Virus record (IMG/VR): IMGVR_UViG_3300025314_000014
Location: 1-64,000 of that record
Origin: a virus
Length of the DNA stretch: 64,000 nt
Reading direction: 5' to 3' (one strand)
Part shown: positions 40,697 to 49,654 of the stretch, one piece after another
Numbering within the stretch: the stretch's first letter is position 1
Layout of the letters: each line of letters opens with the position of its first letter
Program-made: the position numbers and the translations under genes
Notes under the pieces: model-generated
The model's database searches: none
What the model was told of the DNA's origin: nothing
The model's input: only the letters and a program-made list of their open reading frames with translations

Positions 40697-42058
40697 TCAT
40701 ACCACCATCCCAAACCTGCGCCGTTCAGCGGGTGCTGCCCCTGGAGGGTCTTCCCAAAGAGGGTCTCCAGGTGGGGTTGGCGTATCGGCAGGAGCATCGA
40801 TATAGTCCCCAATGGGGATGGCATAGAACTCCCCCATCTCCTCGGTGTTCCGCGACTTCAGACCAGCCTGGAGGGCGTTGAACAGGGTCGGCGTCCAGGC
40901 GGAGCCCTCCGGCGTGGTACGCATCAGACGGGAGAACCAAAGCCGCGAAGGCGTGCCATTGGCATTATAGCCGCTACCGTAATCGCCGCTGAGGTCGGTC
41001 AGGCTGCTGCTGGTAGTGCGGGCGTGGGGGTAGTGGCCCTCATAGGCAGGAGCAAAACCTTCACCCCTAAAGGTCGATATGACCTGCTCCCAGCACAGCA
41101 GCACGGCCTCCACCGTGGCTGTCTGTCCAGCCTCGTCCACCAGGTCGGGAAAGCCGAATATCTCAAGCTGGTCGGCGGCCCCAGGGGTGCAAACGTTGGT
41201 GTCGGTGTTGGCATCCCCCACGCCTGCGTCCTTCTCGTCATCCACGTCCAGGTGCGAGCCCGTCCAGGCGTTCTCGCCCGTGACGTTCTTGCGGGCCTGG
41301 TAACATATCGTCCGTAGATTCAGCCCTGGGCGGTCGGCCTCAGCGTCTCCCTCGGCGCTGCACCAGTCATCGGCCACCACTTGCATACCAGTATCAGCAC
41401 CCTTAGCGCCCGCAACCTTTCGGGAGTCAGGCAGGAGATGGCCAGAGGTGCGAACAGTGCCGGAGGTAACAGCCGCTCCCGCCGTCCCGTCCACCCATAG
41501 CTTGCAGTTGTCTGTCCCGCCCGCTGTGTTCAGGGCCAGGACGATATAGCGTACCGTCGTCCCGGCTGTGAAGGTAGCACTGTTGCCGCCCAGTTTAACA
41601 TCGAAGGCACCAGTGTTGGTGAAACGCTGGATGGTGAATTGGAAGGTGGCGGGCGGGCCAGCCGAGACGATAGCGACACCTACACCCAGGTATTTGTCCC
41701 CAGTGGCCGGTGCCCAATGCTCAGTACAACGGGCAGCAAGGTAATCATTGCCGACAGTTGGGGGTGTGTCAAAGCCGATGATGGCCACGGGGACAACCCA
41801 GAATAACCAGTCCTTGGTGCGGGCGAACACATGGCCACAGCGGGCGTCAATGCCAGACGAGAAACCGCCGCCGAGCATCCGATGAGCGAAGTAGCCACTG
41901 CGCTTAGTGGACTTCTCAGGAGCGGGAGGGCCAGACCCCCCTACGTTCCAGTTGGGGCCTGTGATGAACGTCTTTGTCTGCGTGTCATTGGCGGAATAGA
42001 GATAGCGGATGGGGCCATGCTCCCAGCCGCCCCCTACGTGTAGCCAGCTACGGCTCAT
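40697..42058 (-). CDS. LamG-like tail protein, 453 aa, shared by both phages
   Basis: Complete copy of the gene whose N-terminus is at 1-787. Central jelly-roll character (TFQFTIQRFTNTGAFDVKL, CKLWVDGTAG) and a C-terminal beta region ending in a Pro-rich tail (PADTPTPPGDPLWEDPPGAA). A sugar-binding tail protein is inferred. Downstream of base 41272 it is nearly identical to the fragment at the window start; upstream bases 40697-41271 have only this one copy. GC-rich compared with 36500-40650. Confidence 0.75.
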   Translation of the reverse strand: MSRSWLHVGGGWEHGPIRYLYSANDTQTKTFITGPNWNVGGSGPPAPEKSTKRSGYFAHRMLGGGFSSGIDARCGHVFARTKDWLFWVVPVAIIGFDTPPTVGNDYLAARCTEHWAPATGDKYLGVGVAIVSAGPPATFQFTIQRFTNTGAFDVKLGGNSATFTAGTTVRYIVLALNTAGGTDNCKLWVDGTAGAAVTSGTVRTSGHLLPDSRKVAGAKGADTGMQVVADDWCSAEGDAEADRPGLNLRTICYQARKNVTGENAWTGSHLDVDDEKDAGVGDANTDTNVCTPGAADQLEIFGFPDLVDEAGQTATVEAVLLCWEQVISTFRGEGFAPAYEGHYPHARTTSSSLTDLSGDYGSGYNANGTPSRLWFSRLMRTTPEGSAWTPTLFNALQAGLKSRNTEEMGEFYAIPIGDYIDAPADTPTPPGDPLWEDPPGAAPAERRRFGMVV

Positions 42059-42059
42059 C

Positions 42060-42845
42060 CTAGTACCCCCGCCAATGCCAGCCTGGGTTCAGCCAGTCAT
42101 CAGGTTGGGGTAGGGGCCGCACGATTGGAGGTAGAGCAGAGTAGACAAAACAGTGATGGGGGGCGGGCTGTTGCAAGTCAGCTTGGGCCTCCAGCCAGCG
42201 GGCCAGCGCATAGCGGCTGGGCTCAGGTAGAGCGGGTAGGTTCATAGCGTCCAGATGAATGCTAGCTCCGTCCGGCCACGACACGTCCGTCGCCAGGGGC
42301 GCGCCCTGGAATAGCGGTGTCCCCTCCTTGAGTGCCTTGACCAACTCCTCAAACCGCTCGGCCAACCCAGGGTAAGGTTGGAACACCAGACGGAAGGCTG
42401 CTGCCAGTTTCTCCCTCTGCGTGACCGTAAGCCCGTCCCACCAGTAGGTCTTGGAGGTGTCCCAGGAGGCTCTGGCATAATCGCCCCCCAACACGTAGCT
42501 AGCAACGGCTATGACCTTGGGCCTGGCAGTAGCAGCGACTAGGGCCACCCTGTCTCTGATGATGGTGCCCACGGGCTCGTGGTGTAGAGACCCGATGTCG
42601 GCGGGCCACAGAGAGCCGGAGAGGTTCTGATTGCCCCGCCAGTAACAACTATAGGTCTGGGCGGCTCGCCAATCAGCAGGGCCGGTGTTGCCTATGAAGT
42701 CCGTACCGCGAATGTCCCCCACAAAACGAGTGCCGAGGTCGAACGTGCAACCCCGAACCAGAGACTCGCGGGCATGACCGTCCGGTCGTGTGGAGGCGTC
42801 AAGTACCTGGCCGGTCAAGTCTTGGTTAGTGAGAACTACTCTCAT
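42060..42845 (-). CDS. Tail-associated protein, 261 aa (phage B copy)
   Basis: Paralogue of 789-1586. N-terminus (LTNQDLTGQVLDASTR, CTFDLGTRFVGDIRGTDF) and C-terminus (LNPGWHWRGY) match; the centre (VALVAATARPKVIAVASYVL onward) does not. Overlaps the fibre gene by 4 bases. Unknown function; probably receptor-side tail component. Confidence 0.7.
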   Translation of the reverse strand: MRVVLTNQDLTGQVLDASTRPDGHARESLVRGCTFDLGTRFVGDIRGTDFIGNTGPADWRAAQTYSCYWRGNQNLSGSLWPADIGSLHHEPVGTIIRDRVALVAATARPKVIAVASYVLGGDYARASWDTSKTYWWDGLTVTQREKLAAAFRLVFQPYPGLAERFEELVKALKEGTPLFQGAPLATDVSWPDGASIHLDAMNLPALPEPSRYALARWLEAQADLQQPAPHHCFVYSALPPIVRPLPQPDDWLNPGWHWRGY

Positions 42846-44122
42846 GTCTTCCTTATTCTAAGTGCTACGGTACACATCTGTGCTGTGGCAGGAGCGCCCG
42901 TCACATCAAATTCGAGGATGCTCTTGTCGGGTATCGCGGCGGAAAGCCCCGTGGCTTCGTTTTTCTGCACACCCGTTGTGGACGGCGCTACTAAATTGTT
43001 CCCCACCGTGGGGAAGTTCGCGTAGGTGTCATAGTCAATGTCCACGGTGATGTTCTCGGCAGCCGATAGCAGGATGCGCCACTCTTCCAGTACCCCAGGC
43101 CCAGGAACCTCAGCCCAGCCCTTGACTCCAGTTGTGATAGCCGCGCCGCCGCCATTGATGATGAAGTTGATGGTGTAGTAGTCTGCCTCAAAGGCATAGG
43201 TTGTCACCCCAGTCTGCCGCATGAAGTGGCCGTCCACGCCTGAAGATGTGGTGTGGTCGGACGCGCCTTCGAGGTCGTGGGAGCGGGTGTGGTCATTAGC
43301 GTGGGCCGTACTGTGTGTCGTTACGGTGGTACTTGTGTGCCCGTGACTATCATCAGCGATAACCAACGCCCCTAGTGTTCCCGTAGCGTCTCCCCCCGCA
43401 GCCGAGGCCGAGTGCAAGAGCGTATTCGCCCCCGCACCATGGACTCCAGTTGTCGCAACGTCGTGCGCTCCTACGTCCACCCCATCTACGTTACCGGAGA
43501 CAACAATGTTCCCCGTCACATCCAGGCCGCCGAGCGCGTACAGTTTGCCGTCCTGGTCTAGCCGCATCTTCACCGCCGCTGTCGGCGAGCCGTTAGGACA
43601 GACCCAGAACTCAAGTTTGGTGCCGTAATTAAGAACACCAAACGCTTCAGTCGCTATGGCGTACAGCGCCGCCCCCGTCCCGTAGGCAGGGACTTCAGTA
43701 GCGCCTCCAGCCCACTGAAACCCTCCCAGGTAGTCGCCCGCTGTTACAATGTAAGTTGGGGTGCCGTCTCTGGCCCTACGGAGAACGAAAAATGGGGCCA
43801 AGCTGGGTGTATCTGACCCAGAATAAGTACCTATGAACTTAGTCGGTGACGTAGGTGTGGTGGCGAAACTGACTGCTGTAAGCTGACCGACCCCCGTAAC
43901 GTTACCTCCGGCATCGCAAAGGACAAGGGAATCCTGAACACCCCTAGCCCCACCTGAGCCGCGAACCAGCGCGGTGTCGGCGAGGACAGCAGCAGCGGTA
44001 ACATCGTTGGTGTTGGAGTGGTGCCCAGACGGAGTAGTGCCCCCGTGGTCAGCAGTCAAGACATAGATAGAGTGGGTATGTCCTGACGTGGCGAAGTAAG
44101 ATGGAAGTTTCTTGAGTCTCAT
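42842..44122 (-). CDS. Tail fibre, phage B, 426 aa
   Basis: N-terminus SYFATSGHTHSIYVLTADHG and later HGHTSTTVTTHSTAHANDHT, SHDLEGASDHT are His/Thr-rich fibre shaft repeats that can bind metal in trimers. The C-terminal ~90 residues (WAEVPGPGVLEEWRILLSAA) form a jelly-roll-like tip. It occupies the slot of the unrelated 749-aa fibre of phage A. ATG is 30 bases from its own promoter; the usual AGGAGG is absent and GGGGGT stands in the leader. Confidence 0.75.
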   Translation of the reverse strand: MRLKKLPSYFATSGHTHSIYVLTADHGGTTPSGHHSNTNDVTAAAVLADTALVRGSGGARGVQDSLVLCDAGGNVTGVGQLTAVSFATTPTSPTKFIGTYSGSDTPSLAPFFVLRRARDGTPTYIVTAGDYLGGFQWAGGATEVPAYGTGAALYAIATEAFGVLNYGTKLEFWVCPNGSPTAAVKMRLDQDGKLYALGGLDVTGNIVVSGNVDGVDVGAHDVATTGVHGAGANTLLHSASAAGGDATGTLGALVIADDSHGHTSTTVTTHSTAHANDHTRSHDLEGASDHTTSSGVDGHFMRQTGVTTYAFEADYYTINFIINGGGAAITTGVKGWAEVPGPGVLEEWRILLSAAENITVDIDYDTYANFPTVGNNLVAPSTTGVQKNEATGLSAAIPDKSILEFDVTGAPATAQMCTVALRIRKT

Positions 44123-44151
44123 CTATAAAGACCCCCGCCGTATACAGCTTT

Positions 44152-44180
44152 ATTATAACACATTTTCACTAGTTTGTCAA
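44152..44180 (-). promoter_or_regulatory. Phage B promoter before tail fibre
   Basis: Minus strand TTGACA (44175-44180), 17 bases, TATAAT (44152-44157). Member of the phage B promoter family (TTGACAAACT start). Confidence 0.85.
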
Positions 44181-44184
44181 GTCC

Positions 44185-44481
44185 CTAATTGATTAGTGTT
44201 TGAACCACACAGCGATAAGCTGAGTCTGTTCCTGAGTAGGTGATTCGTACTAGTCCAATTTCTCCCTCAAACTCCACTACCTCAGCAGTCTTTAAGGTGA
44301 ATTGGTCTTCATAACCAGTGCCAAATCTGGCCATTTCTATGAGTATGTTGCCTGTCCCATCGCAGGCAATGTAGCCCTTGACAGGGGGGTACTTGTGCAG
44401 AGTGGAGTCCGCGTTGATTGTTATAACGTGAGGACTATCACCTACAACAAAGCTTGTGTCTTCATCAACTACCCACGCCAT
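44185..44481 (-). CDS. Small virion-region protein, 98 aa
   Basis: Beta-rich (SFVVGDSPHVITINADSTLH; VVEFEGEIGLVRITYSG) with two Cys. Its stop lies just before the promoter at 44152-44180. It overlaps the 146-aa gene by one base. Probably a head or tail joining or decoration protein; family not recognised. Confidence 0.6.
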   Translation of the reverse strand: MAWVVDEDTSFVVGDSPHVITINADSTLHKYPPVKGYIACDGTGNILIEMARFGTGYEDQFTLKTAEVVEFEGEIGLVRITYSGTDSAYRCVVQTLIN

Positions 44482-44921
44482 TATCCACCAACCACCATAC
44501 CATCTGCAGAAAGAGGACTCCAGCGAGCGTAGAAGTCTATATCACCAGCCGTTAGAGCAGCTGTAGCAATGGTGAGTATTACATCTTGGCCATTAGCCAC
44601 AATCCATGTTCTGGGTATTGCAGCTGGGTCTAGTATCTCCTTCGTCAGAGTGGGAGTAGCGTCTATCCACACCTCATCAGCAAGCAAGTCTGTTCCAGTA
44701 GTTAGGGCTACAAATGCCGCTGTGTCACCAGAGACACCAAGTTGAATTGTAGCTGTTGCCCCAGTTAGGCTGACATTACAGATACCAAAGGTCTGGATTA
44801 ATACATCTCCAGTGACGGTGAAAATAGTATATGCTCCAGTAGCACCAGTGTCATCTGTAAAGTTCCAGTTTCCACGGGCTACGTAAGTTGGGGCTCCTGG
44901 TGCTGAACGTTCTATCTTCAT
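44481..44921 (-). CDS. Beta-rich structural protein, 146 aa
   Basis: Ala/Thr/Asp-rich, beta strands throughout (AYTIFTVTGDVLIQTFGICN; GQDVILTIATAALTAGDIDF), Lys-poor: virion-like composition. Two bases after the 98-aa neighbour. No family recognised. Confidence 0.6.
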   Translation of the reverse strand: MKIERSAPGAPTYVARGNWNFTDDTGATGAYTIFTVTGDVLIQTFGICNVSLTGATATIQLGVSGDTAAFVALTTGTDLLADEVWIDATPTLTKEILDPAAIPRTWIVANGQDVILTIATAALTAGDIDFYARWSPLSADGMVVGG

Positions 44922-44923
44922 CG

Positions 44924-45220
44924 CTAGTTCCCGTAACTCACTTGAATTGTGCCACTAGTCGCACCCACACGGATGAATTGTGCTTGTGTAATCTGTTCAG
45001 CACTGTCGAGAGTGAGAACGTCCCCAGGCTCTAGCAAGTGCCCCACAGTAGCAGTGGGTGTAGTTCCGTCTAATGTGAACCTTATCTGTGCGGTCTCAAC
45101 AGTAATTGTAGCAAAAGTGGCATTAAGTTTAGTAGCGTCCGTTAACTCCACTGCTGTTCCAGCAACAGTCACAGTTTCATACGCGTGGTAATCTCCTGGT
45201 GTCATTGAAAATCGAGCCAT
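44924..45220 (-). CDS. Beta-rich structural protein, 98 aa
   Basis: Reads MARFSMTPGDYHAYETVTVA, then AQIRFTLDGTTPTATVGHLL and IQVSYGN: a small jelly-roll or decoration-type fold like small proteins found near phage capsids. Role inferred. Confidence 0.6.
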   Translation of the reverse strand: MARFSMTPGDYHAYETVTVAGTAVELTDATKLNATFATITVETAQIRFTLDGTTPTATVGHLLEPGDVLTLDSAEQITQAQFIRVGATSGTIQVSYGN

Positions 45221-45223
45221 AAT

Positions 45224-45817
45224 TTACCCTCTATTCGCTAGAATCTCTAGCAGTTTGCGACGCTCTTCACGGTCTTGCGCCTCGATGTCATCTCGCTGTG
45301 AGTCCTTCTCGCGCCTCAGCATATCCTTAATGATTGCAAACTCCGTGTTGTGCCTCTTCTCAGCGTGTCGGTCTCGCTGGTATTCCGACTGTAGACTACC
45401 TGCAGGACACACCGCAAAGCCATACTTGTCAAACTCAGCCCGACGGGGATGGTCAGCGTGTAGCCAACAGAGTTCCGTACCCTTCGGAGGTCGGAAACCA
45501 GGGTCACGAAGAGTGAATACTAGCTCCCCTGTGAACGGCCCATCGTTATACCGCTGCTTCAGTTTGGGTGACAAGTTGTTAATGTTGATAATACTGGGGT
45601 CACCCGTCTGACGATTGTACAGAGTTACATACCCCGCACTCTCAACAGACGCCACCACACTTGGGAAGGGAGTTTCCTCACTCTTTCCTGTGTCTACAAT
45701 AGTTCCAGGCGGCATATCCCCTGGTTCCTGTGCCCTGTCCATGTCTCCCTGAAGGAAGGCAATGATTTCCTCGTTGTCGTCGGAGTCAGGTGCCATGTTC
45801 TGATTGTCCTTAGGCAT
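45224..45817 (-). CDS. Unknown 197-aa protein
   Basis: Acidic N-terminus, a central domain with FTGELVFTLRDPGFRPPKGT and CWLHADHP, two Cys/His that may hold a metal, then a charged coiled coil to the end (DMLRREKDSQRDDIEAQDRE). Overlaps the next gene by 8 bases. Not recognised. Confidence 0.55.
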   Translation of the reverse strand: MPKDNQNMAPDSDDNEEIIAFLQGDMDRAQEPGDMPPGTIVDTGKSEETPFPSVVASVESAGYVTLYNRQTGDPSIININNLSPKLKQRYNDGPFTGELVFTLRDPGFRPPKGTELCWLHADHPRRAEFDKYGFAVCPAGSLQSEYQRDRHAEKRHNTEFAIIKDMLRREKDSQRDDIEAQDREERRKLLEILANRG

Positions 45818-46214
45818 AGTGCTTTTTCCCCTTTCTGTATGCCCTAATTCCCTCGTTCAAGTCGTTGTACCTTCGCCAGAACTTCTCGGAATCTGGCACT
45901 GGTATCGCCTCGTGCAAGTAACTTGGCTCGTTCAGTCGCAGGGTTTCAGCCATTTCCTTTAGCTCTCCCACTGTATGTACCCAAAAGCTGGGAATACGGA
46001 ACTGAATAGCGTCGAAGTCTGAGGCCAAACCCAAGTCCTCTCGGTATTCAGCCAATTGGTCGTTACGATTTACTATGATGATTTGGTAGCGGCGCATTGT
46101 CTGCCCCACTCCCGTGATGGCATCCGACAGAGGAGAGAGGAGGTTAACTTCGGATAGACCGTATGCCAATTCGTCGGCGTACACTACGGTCGCTGGAAAC
46201 GTAAGCCCTTCCAC
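45810..46214 (-). CDS. Unknown 134-aa protein
   Basis: GTG start (AAGGGAG upstream). Alpha/beta with IIIVNRNDQLAEYREDLG and a basic end (RAYRKGKKHYA). Overlaps the neighbouring gene by 71 bases. Function unknown. Confidence 0.55.
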   Translation of the reverse strand: MEGLTFPATVVYADELAYGLSEVNLLSPLSDAITGVGQTMRRYQIIIVNRNDQLAEYREDLGLASDFDAIQFRIPSFWVHTVGELKEMAETLRLNEPSYLHEAIPVPDSEKFWRRYNDLNEGIRAYRKGKKHYA

Positions 46215-46332
46215 CGTTTTTCTCCCTTATCCTTTCATCTAAGTTTTGCCTAGTTTTGAGTAGTTTCTCTTCACGTTTGAGAATCTCGGCTAGGCGAGCC
46301 TCATCCTCCTCTGTCGCTACCTCGAAGAACAC
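46144..46332 (-). CDS. Coiled-coil mini-protein, 62 aa
   Basis: GTG start overlapping the previous stop (TAGTG). Charged helix (EEDEARLAEILKREEKLLKT), then Arg-rich tail. The 71-base overlap with the next gene is long, so the 3' part is less certain. Confidence 0.45.
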   Translation of the reverse strand: MFFEVATEEDEARLAEILKREEKLLKTRQNLDERIREKNGGRAYVSSDRSVRRRIGIRSIRS

Positions 46333-46448
46333 TATTCTTCCTTTTCTTTCTCTGGCTCGGACAACCTAAGAATTTCATTTTCCAATAGACGGATTTTGAC
46401 CATAGCCTCACCATATAGTTGAAATAGAAACTCTATAGGTACGTTCAT
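46332..46448 (-). CDS. Helical micro-protein, 38 aa
   Basis: ATG 46446-46448. MNVPIEFLFQLYGEAMVKIR then acidic/basic coil (LSEPEKEKEE). Coupled to the next gene by TAGTG. Function unknown. Confidence 0.5.
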   Translation of the reverse strand: MNVPIEFLFQLYGEAMVKIRLLENEILRLSEPEKEKEE

Positions 46449-46452
46449 GATA

Positions 46453-47001
46453 TTAACTAACCATCGTCTCAAGCTTGGCAATCTTCTCGTTCAGAGCCTT
46501 GATAGCCAAAACGGTGTACCCAAACGTGTTGATGGGGTTAAGAATCCGCCCCTTGTAATGTGTTGCCCACGGAGCTTCGTCAGCCATGATTCCCGTGTAT
46601 GTAGTGGTTAGGTCGCCCGTAGAGATAACATGCTCATCACTCTCAGCCTTACTCTTGTACTGGAAGTCATACACAGGAGTTGCAATTATCTGAGAGAGCA
46701 CTTCCTGTGCATCGGTTCGTTCCCCCTGAACATTCTTATATTCACGGAGGCAGGCGGCAGCGGCCCAATCACACTCGGCAGCAGCACCACCAGAGGTAAG
46801 CTGCTCCCCATCTGCACCAACACCATCTGCACCAGCAGTAATGGTTAGTTCAAATTTAACATCAGCCGAAAAGATAGCGGCAACTGCTACGTCCAAATCG
46901 TTTGCATCAAAGTCAAAAACCTCAGTGCCGTTGTAAACAGCCGCGAGGCGACCATTATGAATATCACGCAACCATCCCTTATGAACAGGACTTGTTGCCA
47001 T
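46453..47001 (-). CDS. Protein with S74-like intramolecular chaperone end, 182 aa
   Basis: The C-terminal ~75 residues (VYDFQYKSKAESDEHVISTG, YTGIMADEAPWATHY, FGYTVLAIKALNEKIAKLE) resemble the peptidase S74 chaperone that trimerises and cleaves itself off tail spikes. The rest is a compact beta region (TSPVHKGWLRDIHNGRLAAV). A short spike or appendage protein is inferred. The catalytic Ser/Lys pair cannot be confirmed by eye. Confidence 0.5.
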   Translation of the reverse strand: MATSPVHKGWLRDIHNGRLAAVYNGTEVFDFDANDLDVAVAAIFSADVKFELTITAGADGVGADGEQLTSGGAAAECDWAAAACLREYKNVQGERTDAQEVLSQIIATPVYDFQYKSKAESDEHVISTGDLTTTYTGIMADEAPWATHYKGRILNPINTFGYTVLAIKALNEKIAKLETMVS

Positions 47002-47043
47002 TTCGTTTTCCTTTCCTAGCAGCTAAGGCTGCACTTGATAGGT

Positions 47044-47072
47044 GAGGGGTGATTTCACTAGGCTCACCCCTC
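47044..47072 (-). other. Intergenic hairpin, no U-tract
   Basis: GAGGGGTGA (47044-47052) pairs perfectly with TCACCCCTC (47064-47072), 9 bp, 11-base loop, between 47094-47894 and 46453-47001. No T-run on the minus strand; processing or stability element rather than a plain terminator. Confidence 0.65.
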
Positions 47073-47093
47073 GTAAGCCTTGCTATTCAATTG

Positions 47094-47894
47094 TTACGTA
47101 GTCCACTCACGGAAGCCCCGTGCCCAGAAGTAGTCACACTCCAGAAGAGGGTCACCTGTAGATTCCGCCAGGAGATACAGCACGGGGTAAACTAGCGCCG
47201 TCTGGTCGAAAGTACCTGCCCTAAGTTCGGCAACAGGGGTCAACCCAAGCTGGTTCCCCATCCCAGGCCCACCGAAGTAGCCAGAGCACTTACCGCTAGG
47301 AGCAATCTCGACCTTAGCGACGTACCACGAATCTGCAGTGATAGTGCAACCAGCGCGGATACCCAAGGCACCAAGCGTGGTCGAGCCCTCACGAGCAAAA
47401 TCGAGGGCAGCGGTCGTGGCCTCTGCCCCGTCCAGTGAGTAGTGGAATCTGAAGTCATCCGTGGTGGCACCCGTGTCAGCGTAGAAACCAACCGCGTTAC
47501 CAGCATCGTTTGAAGTCAGAGTCGAGCCACTCAGAGTGAACGGGTTAATGGGCTCGGCCAAGGCAACCGTCTCGGCCCAACCCACGAATACACGCAGGTC
47601 TGTCGCTGAGGCACCCTTGAACCGCGCACCCATACTAATAGTACCGTTGGTGGAGGGCTGCATCGGCGCACCGAACATAGCAATACCGTCACCGGCTCCG
47701 GCAGCGCCACTGAAGGAAGCAACACCACCGGACTCGTCTACTGTGTTGATGAAGTCAACAGCACCGCTCACGGCAACCAAAGAGATTTGGTTATACCGTG
47801 TGCCCGCTGTTGCGTCTGCAATTGAGGCGGTGGCATTATAACCACCAAAGTCCTCGAAAAATCCTATTCGGCCAAATTCGTCCTGAATGGCCAT
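47094..47894 (-). CDS. Lectin-like (jelly-roll) virion protein, 266 aa
   Basis: Strand pattern GTISMGARFKGASATDLRVF, FRFHYSLDGAEATTAALDFA and SWYVAKVEIAPSGKCSGYF fits a concanavalin-like fold. Located immediately after the capsid gene, so a head decoration or fibre that binds surface glycans is inferred. Confidence 0.65.
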   Translation of the reverse strand: MAIQDEFGRIGFFEDFGGYNATASIADATAGTRYNQISLVAVSGAVDFINTVDESGGVASFSGAAGAGDGIAMFGAPMQPSTNGTISMGARFKGASATDLRVFVGWAETVALAEPINPFTLSGSTLTSNDAGNAVGFYADTGATTDDFRFHYSLDGAEATTAALDFAREGSTTLGALGIRAGCTITADSWYVAKVEIAPSGKCSGYFGGPGMGNQLGLTPVAELRAGTFDQTALVYPVLYLLAESTGDPLLECDYFWARGFREWTT

Positions 47895-47934
47895 TATTTA
47901 GTTGTCCTTTCTACCTCGTCCTGAGGTGATTGGG

Positions 47935-48813
47935 TTACGACGTGGGTGCGGTAGCATCACTCATGATTTCGTACAGCCAGTTGCCAACTGAACGTTCGCC
48001 ATAGGCGTACTCATCGTAGAGGATGACTTCGTCGGCACCACCGCCGAGCTTTTCGTTACGCAGGTTAACCATCCGAGGAGAGCGACCCTGCACGAGAATA
48101 ATCGCTTCCTTGGCGAAGACACCACCCTTGACATCTGGAGTTGCGTCCGCTGCCAGAAGGTTGTCCTCGAAAATCTGAACACCGGAGATGGAACCTCTAA
48201 AGCCTTCCTTGAAGACACGGGCGGTTTCACCTTCGGGGATGTTGTATGTACCAACACCAGCCGTCACCACATCGAACAGGTCTTTAATCTGATAGGGGTG
48301 AAGGACAGCGTAGTGTGGGGGGTTGGAGGGTTCTGCTGTTCCGCCAAGGCGGGCACGGGAGGCCGCAGCCGCAATGTGGCCAGAAGTGAGAGTGTTACCA
48401 GTACCAGGGAGAGAGGTCGTAGCACCGTCGAGCATTGTGTGCCCGTCCTGTGCCTTCTTCCTCTCAACCGCGTTCTGAGCCAGCCCACCAATCTTCGCAA
48501 GAGCGTTCTTGGCGATGCGAGCCTTCACTCGGTCGGTAACGACTGTGTGAATTCCGATAACGGACGGGGTGACGGAGATGAGAGCGTCCGAAAGCTGCTG
48601 AGGGTTATCCAACTGTGTCGTTTCAGTGATATTCTGACTTGCCAGAGCAGCGAAACTAACCTCACGCCAGGACAACCCAGTCCCTTCTCCGAGAGTCTGG
48701 TTCTCTACGAGCCGCTGCACCGTGCCCTCGTACTCTCGCACGATACGGGCCGAGGCAACCATCGTAGGTAGACTATCGCCTAGAGAACCAGTATTGGTTT
48801 CTCCTGATGCCAT
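47935..48813 (-). CDS. Major capsid protein, phage B
   Basis: 292 aa. After an N-terminal arm comes VQRLVENQTLGEGTGLSWRE and VIGIHTVVTDRVKARIAKNA, then HYAVLHPYQIKDLFDVV and a C-terminal YDEYAYGERSVGNWLYEI: the E-loop, spine helix and A-domain arrangement of HK97-type capsids. Preceded by a scaffold. Different sequence family from the phage A capsid. Confidence 0.82.
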   Translation of the reverse strand: MASGETNTGSLGDSLPTMVASARIVREYEGTVQRLVENQTLGEGTGLSWREVSFAALASQNITETTQLDNPQQLSDALISVTPSVIGIHTVVTDRVKARIAKNALAKIGGLAQNAVERKKAQDGHTMLDGATTSLPGTGNTLTSGHIAAAASRARLGGTAEPSNPPHYAVLHPYQIKDLFDVVTAGVGTYNIPEGETARVFKEGFRGSISGVQIFEDNLLAADATPDVKGGVFAKEAIILVQGRSPRMVNLRNEKLGGGADEVILYDEYAYGERSVGNWLYEIMSDATAPTS

Positions 48814-48828
48814 TTCTATTTTCCTTTA

Positions 48829-49569
48829 TTAAGTTTGTATCCCCCGCTTGGCAAGAATTTCCTTGAGGACTTTGGTTGGTGTGTTCGGGTTTTCGAGGAG
48901 TGCATCCTCGTCAGCCGTTGCCACATTACCTGTGGCTCCTGACACATTTTCGTCAGGCCCGCCCTCTTTGTCTCTGCGAGAGAGTCCATATTCTGTTAGT
49001 TTGGCATCCAATTCTGCAGCAAAAGCTTTTTGAGCCGTGGCGATGGACACCTCTATCGCCTGTGATTCCCGTGCCTTAGATAGACCAATCATGAAATCTA
49101 CCACGTTGCCTTGCTTATCAATGACATCTTGGTAAACCTCATCAATCCTGTCTTGTCCTAACCCACGGAATTCAGGGTGTTCCTTTAGAATACCCTCTAG
49201 CGCACCTGAGAACTGCACTGCTGCATCCTGCATACTCCTTGTACTTTGGAGAGTCTGGGCAGTGCGCTTACCTAAACCCTCATAGTCCTCATCGTCAACT
49301 AAGGACAGCAACTCATCCTGTTCGCGCTGTGCTTTGGAAGCAGCAAGCCTTTGGCTCTGCTCCACTCGCATACGCTTCTCGATAGTCGCAGCCCTCTTGT
49401 CGGCCTCGGACTGAATTATTTTTGCGAGCCGTTCATCCTTAACCAAAGAAGCAATCTGCTCATCGGTCAATGTTACGGTCTTATCCGTCGCATCGGATGT
49501 AGTCTCGTCGGTTGTCTCTTTCGTCTGGTCGGTAGACTCCTCGGTGGAAGTCGTATCCTCGTCCAGCAT
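48829..49569 (-). CDS. Scaffold protein, phage B
   Basis: 246 aa; Thr/Asp/Glu-rich N-terminus (DEDTTSTEESTDQTKETTDE), long central helix (IIQSEADKRAATIEKRMRVE), Gly/Asn-rich tail. Immediately upstream of capsid; guides head assembly. ATG follows AGGAGG and is 44 bases from its own promoter. Confidence 0.75.
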   Translation of the reverse strand: MLDEDTTSTEESTDQTKETTDETTSDATDKTVTLTDEQIASLVKDERLAKIIQSEADKRAATIEKRMRVEQSQRLAASKAQREQDELLSLVDDEDYEGLGKRTAQTLQSTRSMQDAAVQFSGALEGILKEHPEFRGLGQDRIDEVYQDVIDKQGNVVDFMIGLSKARESQAIEVSIATAQKAFAAELDAKLTEYGLSRRDKEGGPDENVSGATGNVATADEDALLENPNTPTKVLKEILAKRGIQT

Positions 49570-49612
49570 GGAAACCTCCTGTCTTGAAACTAATCATTCT
49601 TACCTAATCTTC

Positions 49613-49641
49613 ATTATAACACACTTAGGCAAGTTTGTCAA
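49613..49641 (-). promoter_or_regulatory. Phage B promoter before scaffold/capsid
   Basis: Minus strand TTGACA (49636-49641), 17 bases, TATAAT (49613-49618). Gives the capsid block its own strong transcription inside the late operon. Confidence 0.85.
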
Positions 49642-49654
49642 GTCCTGCACAGAA

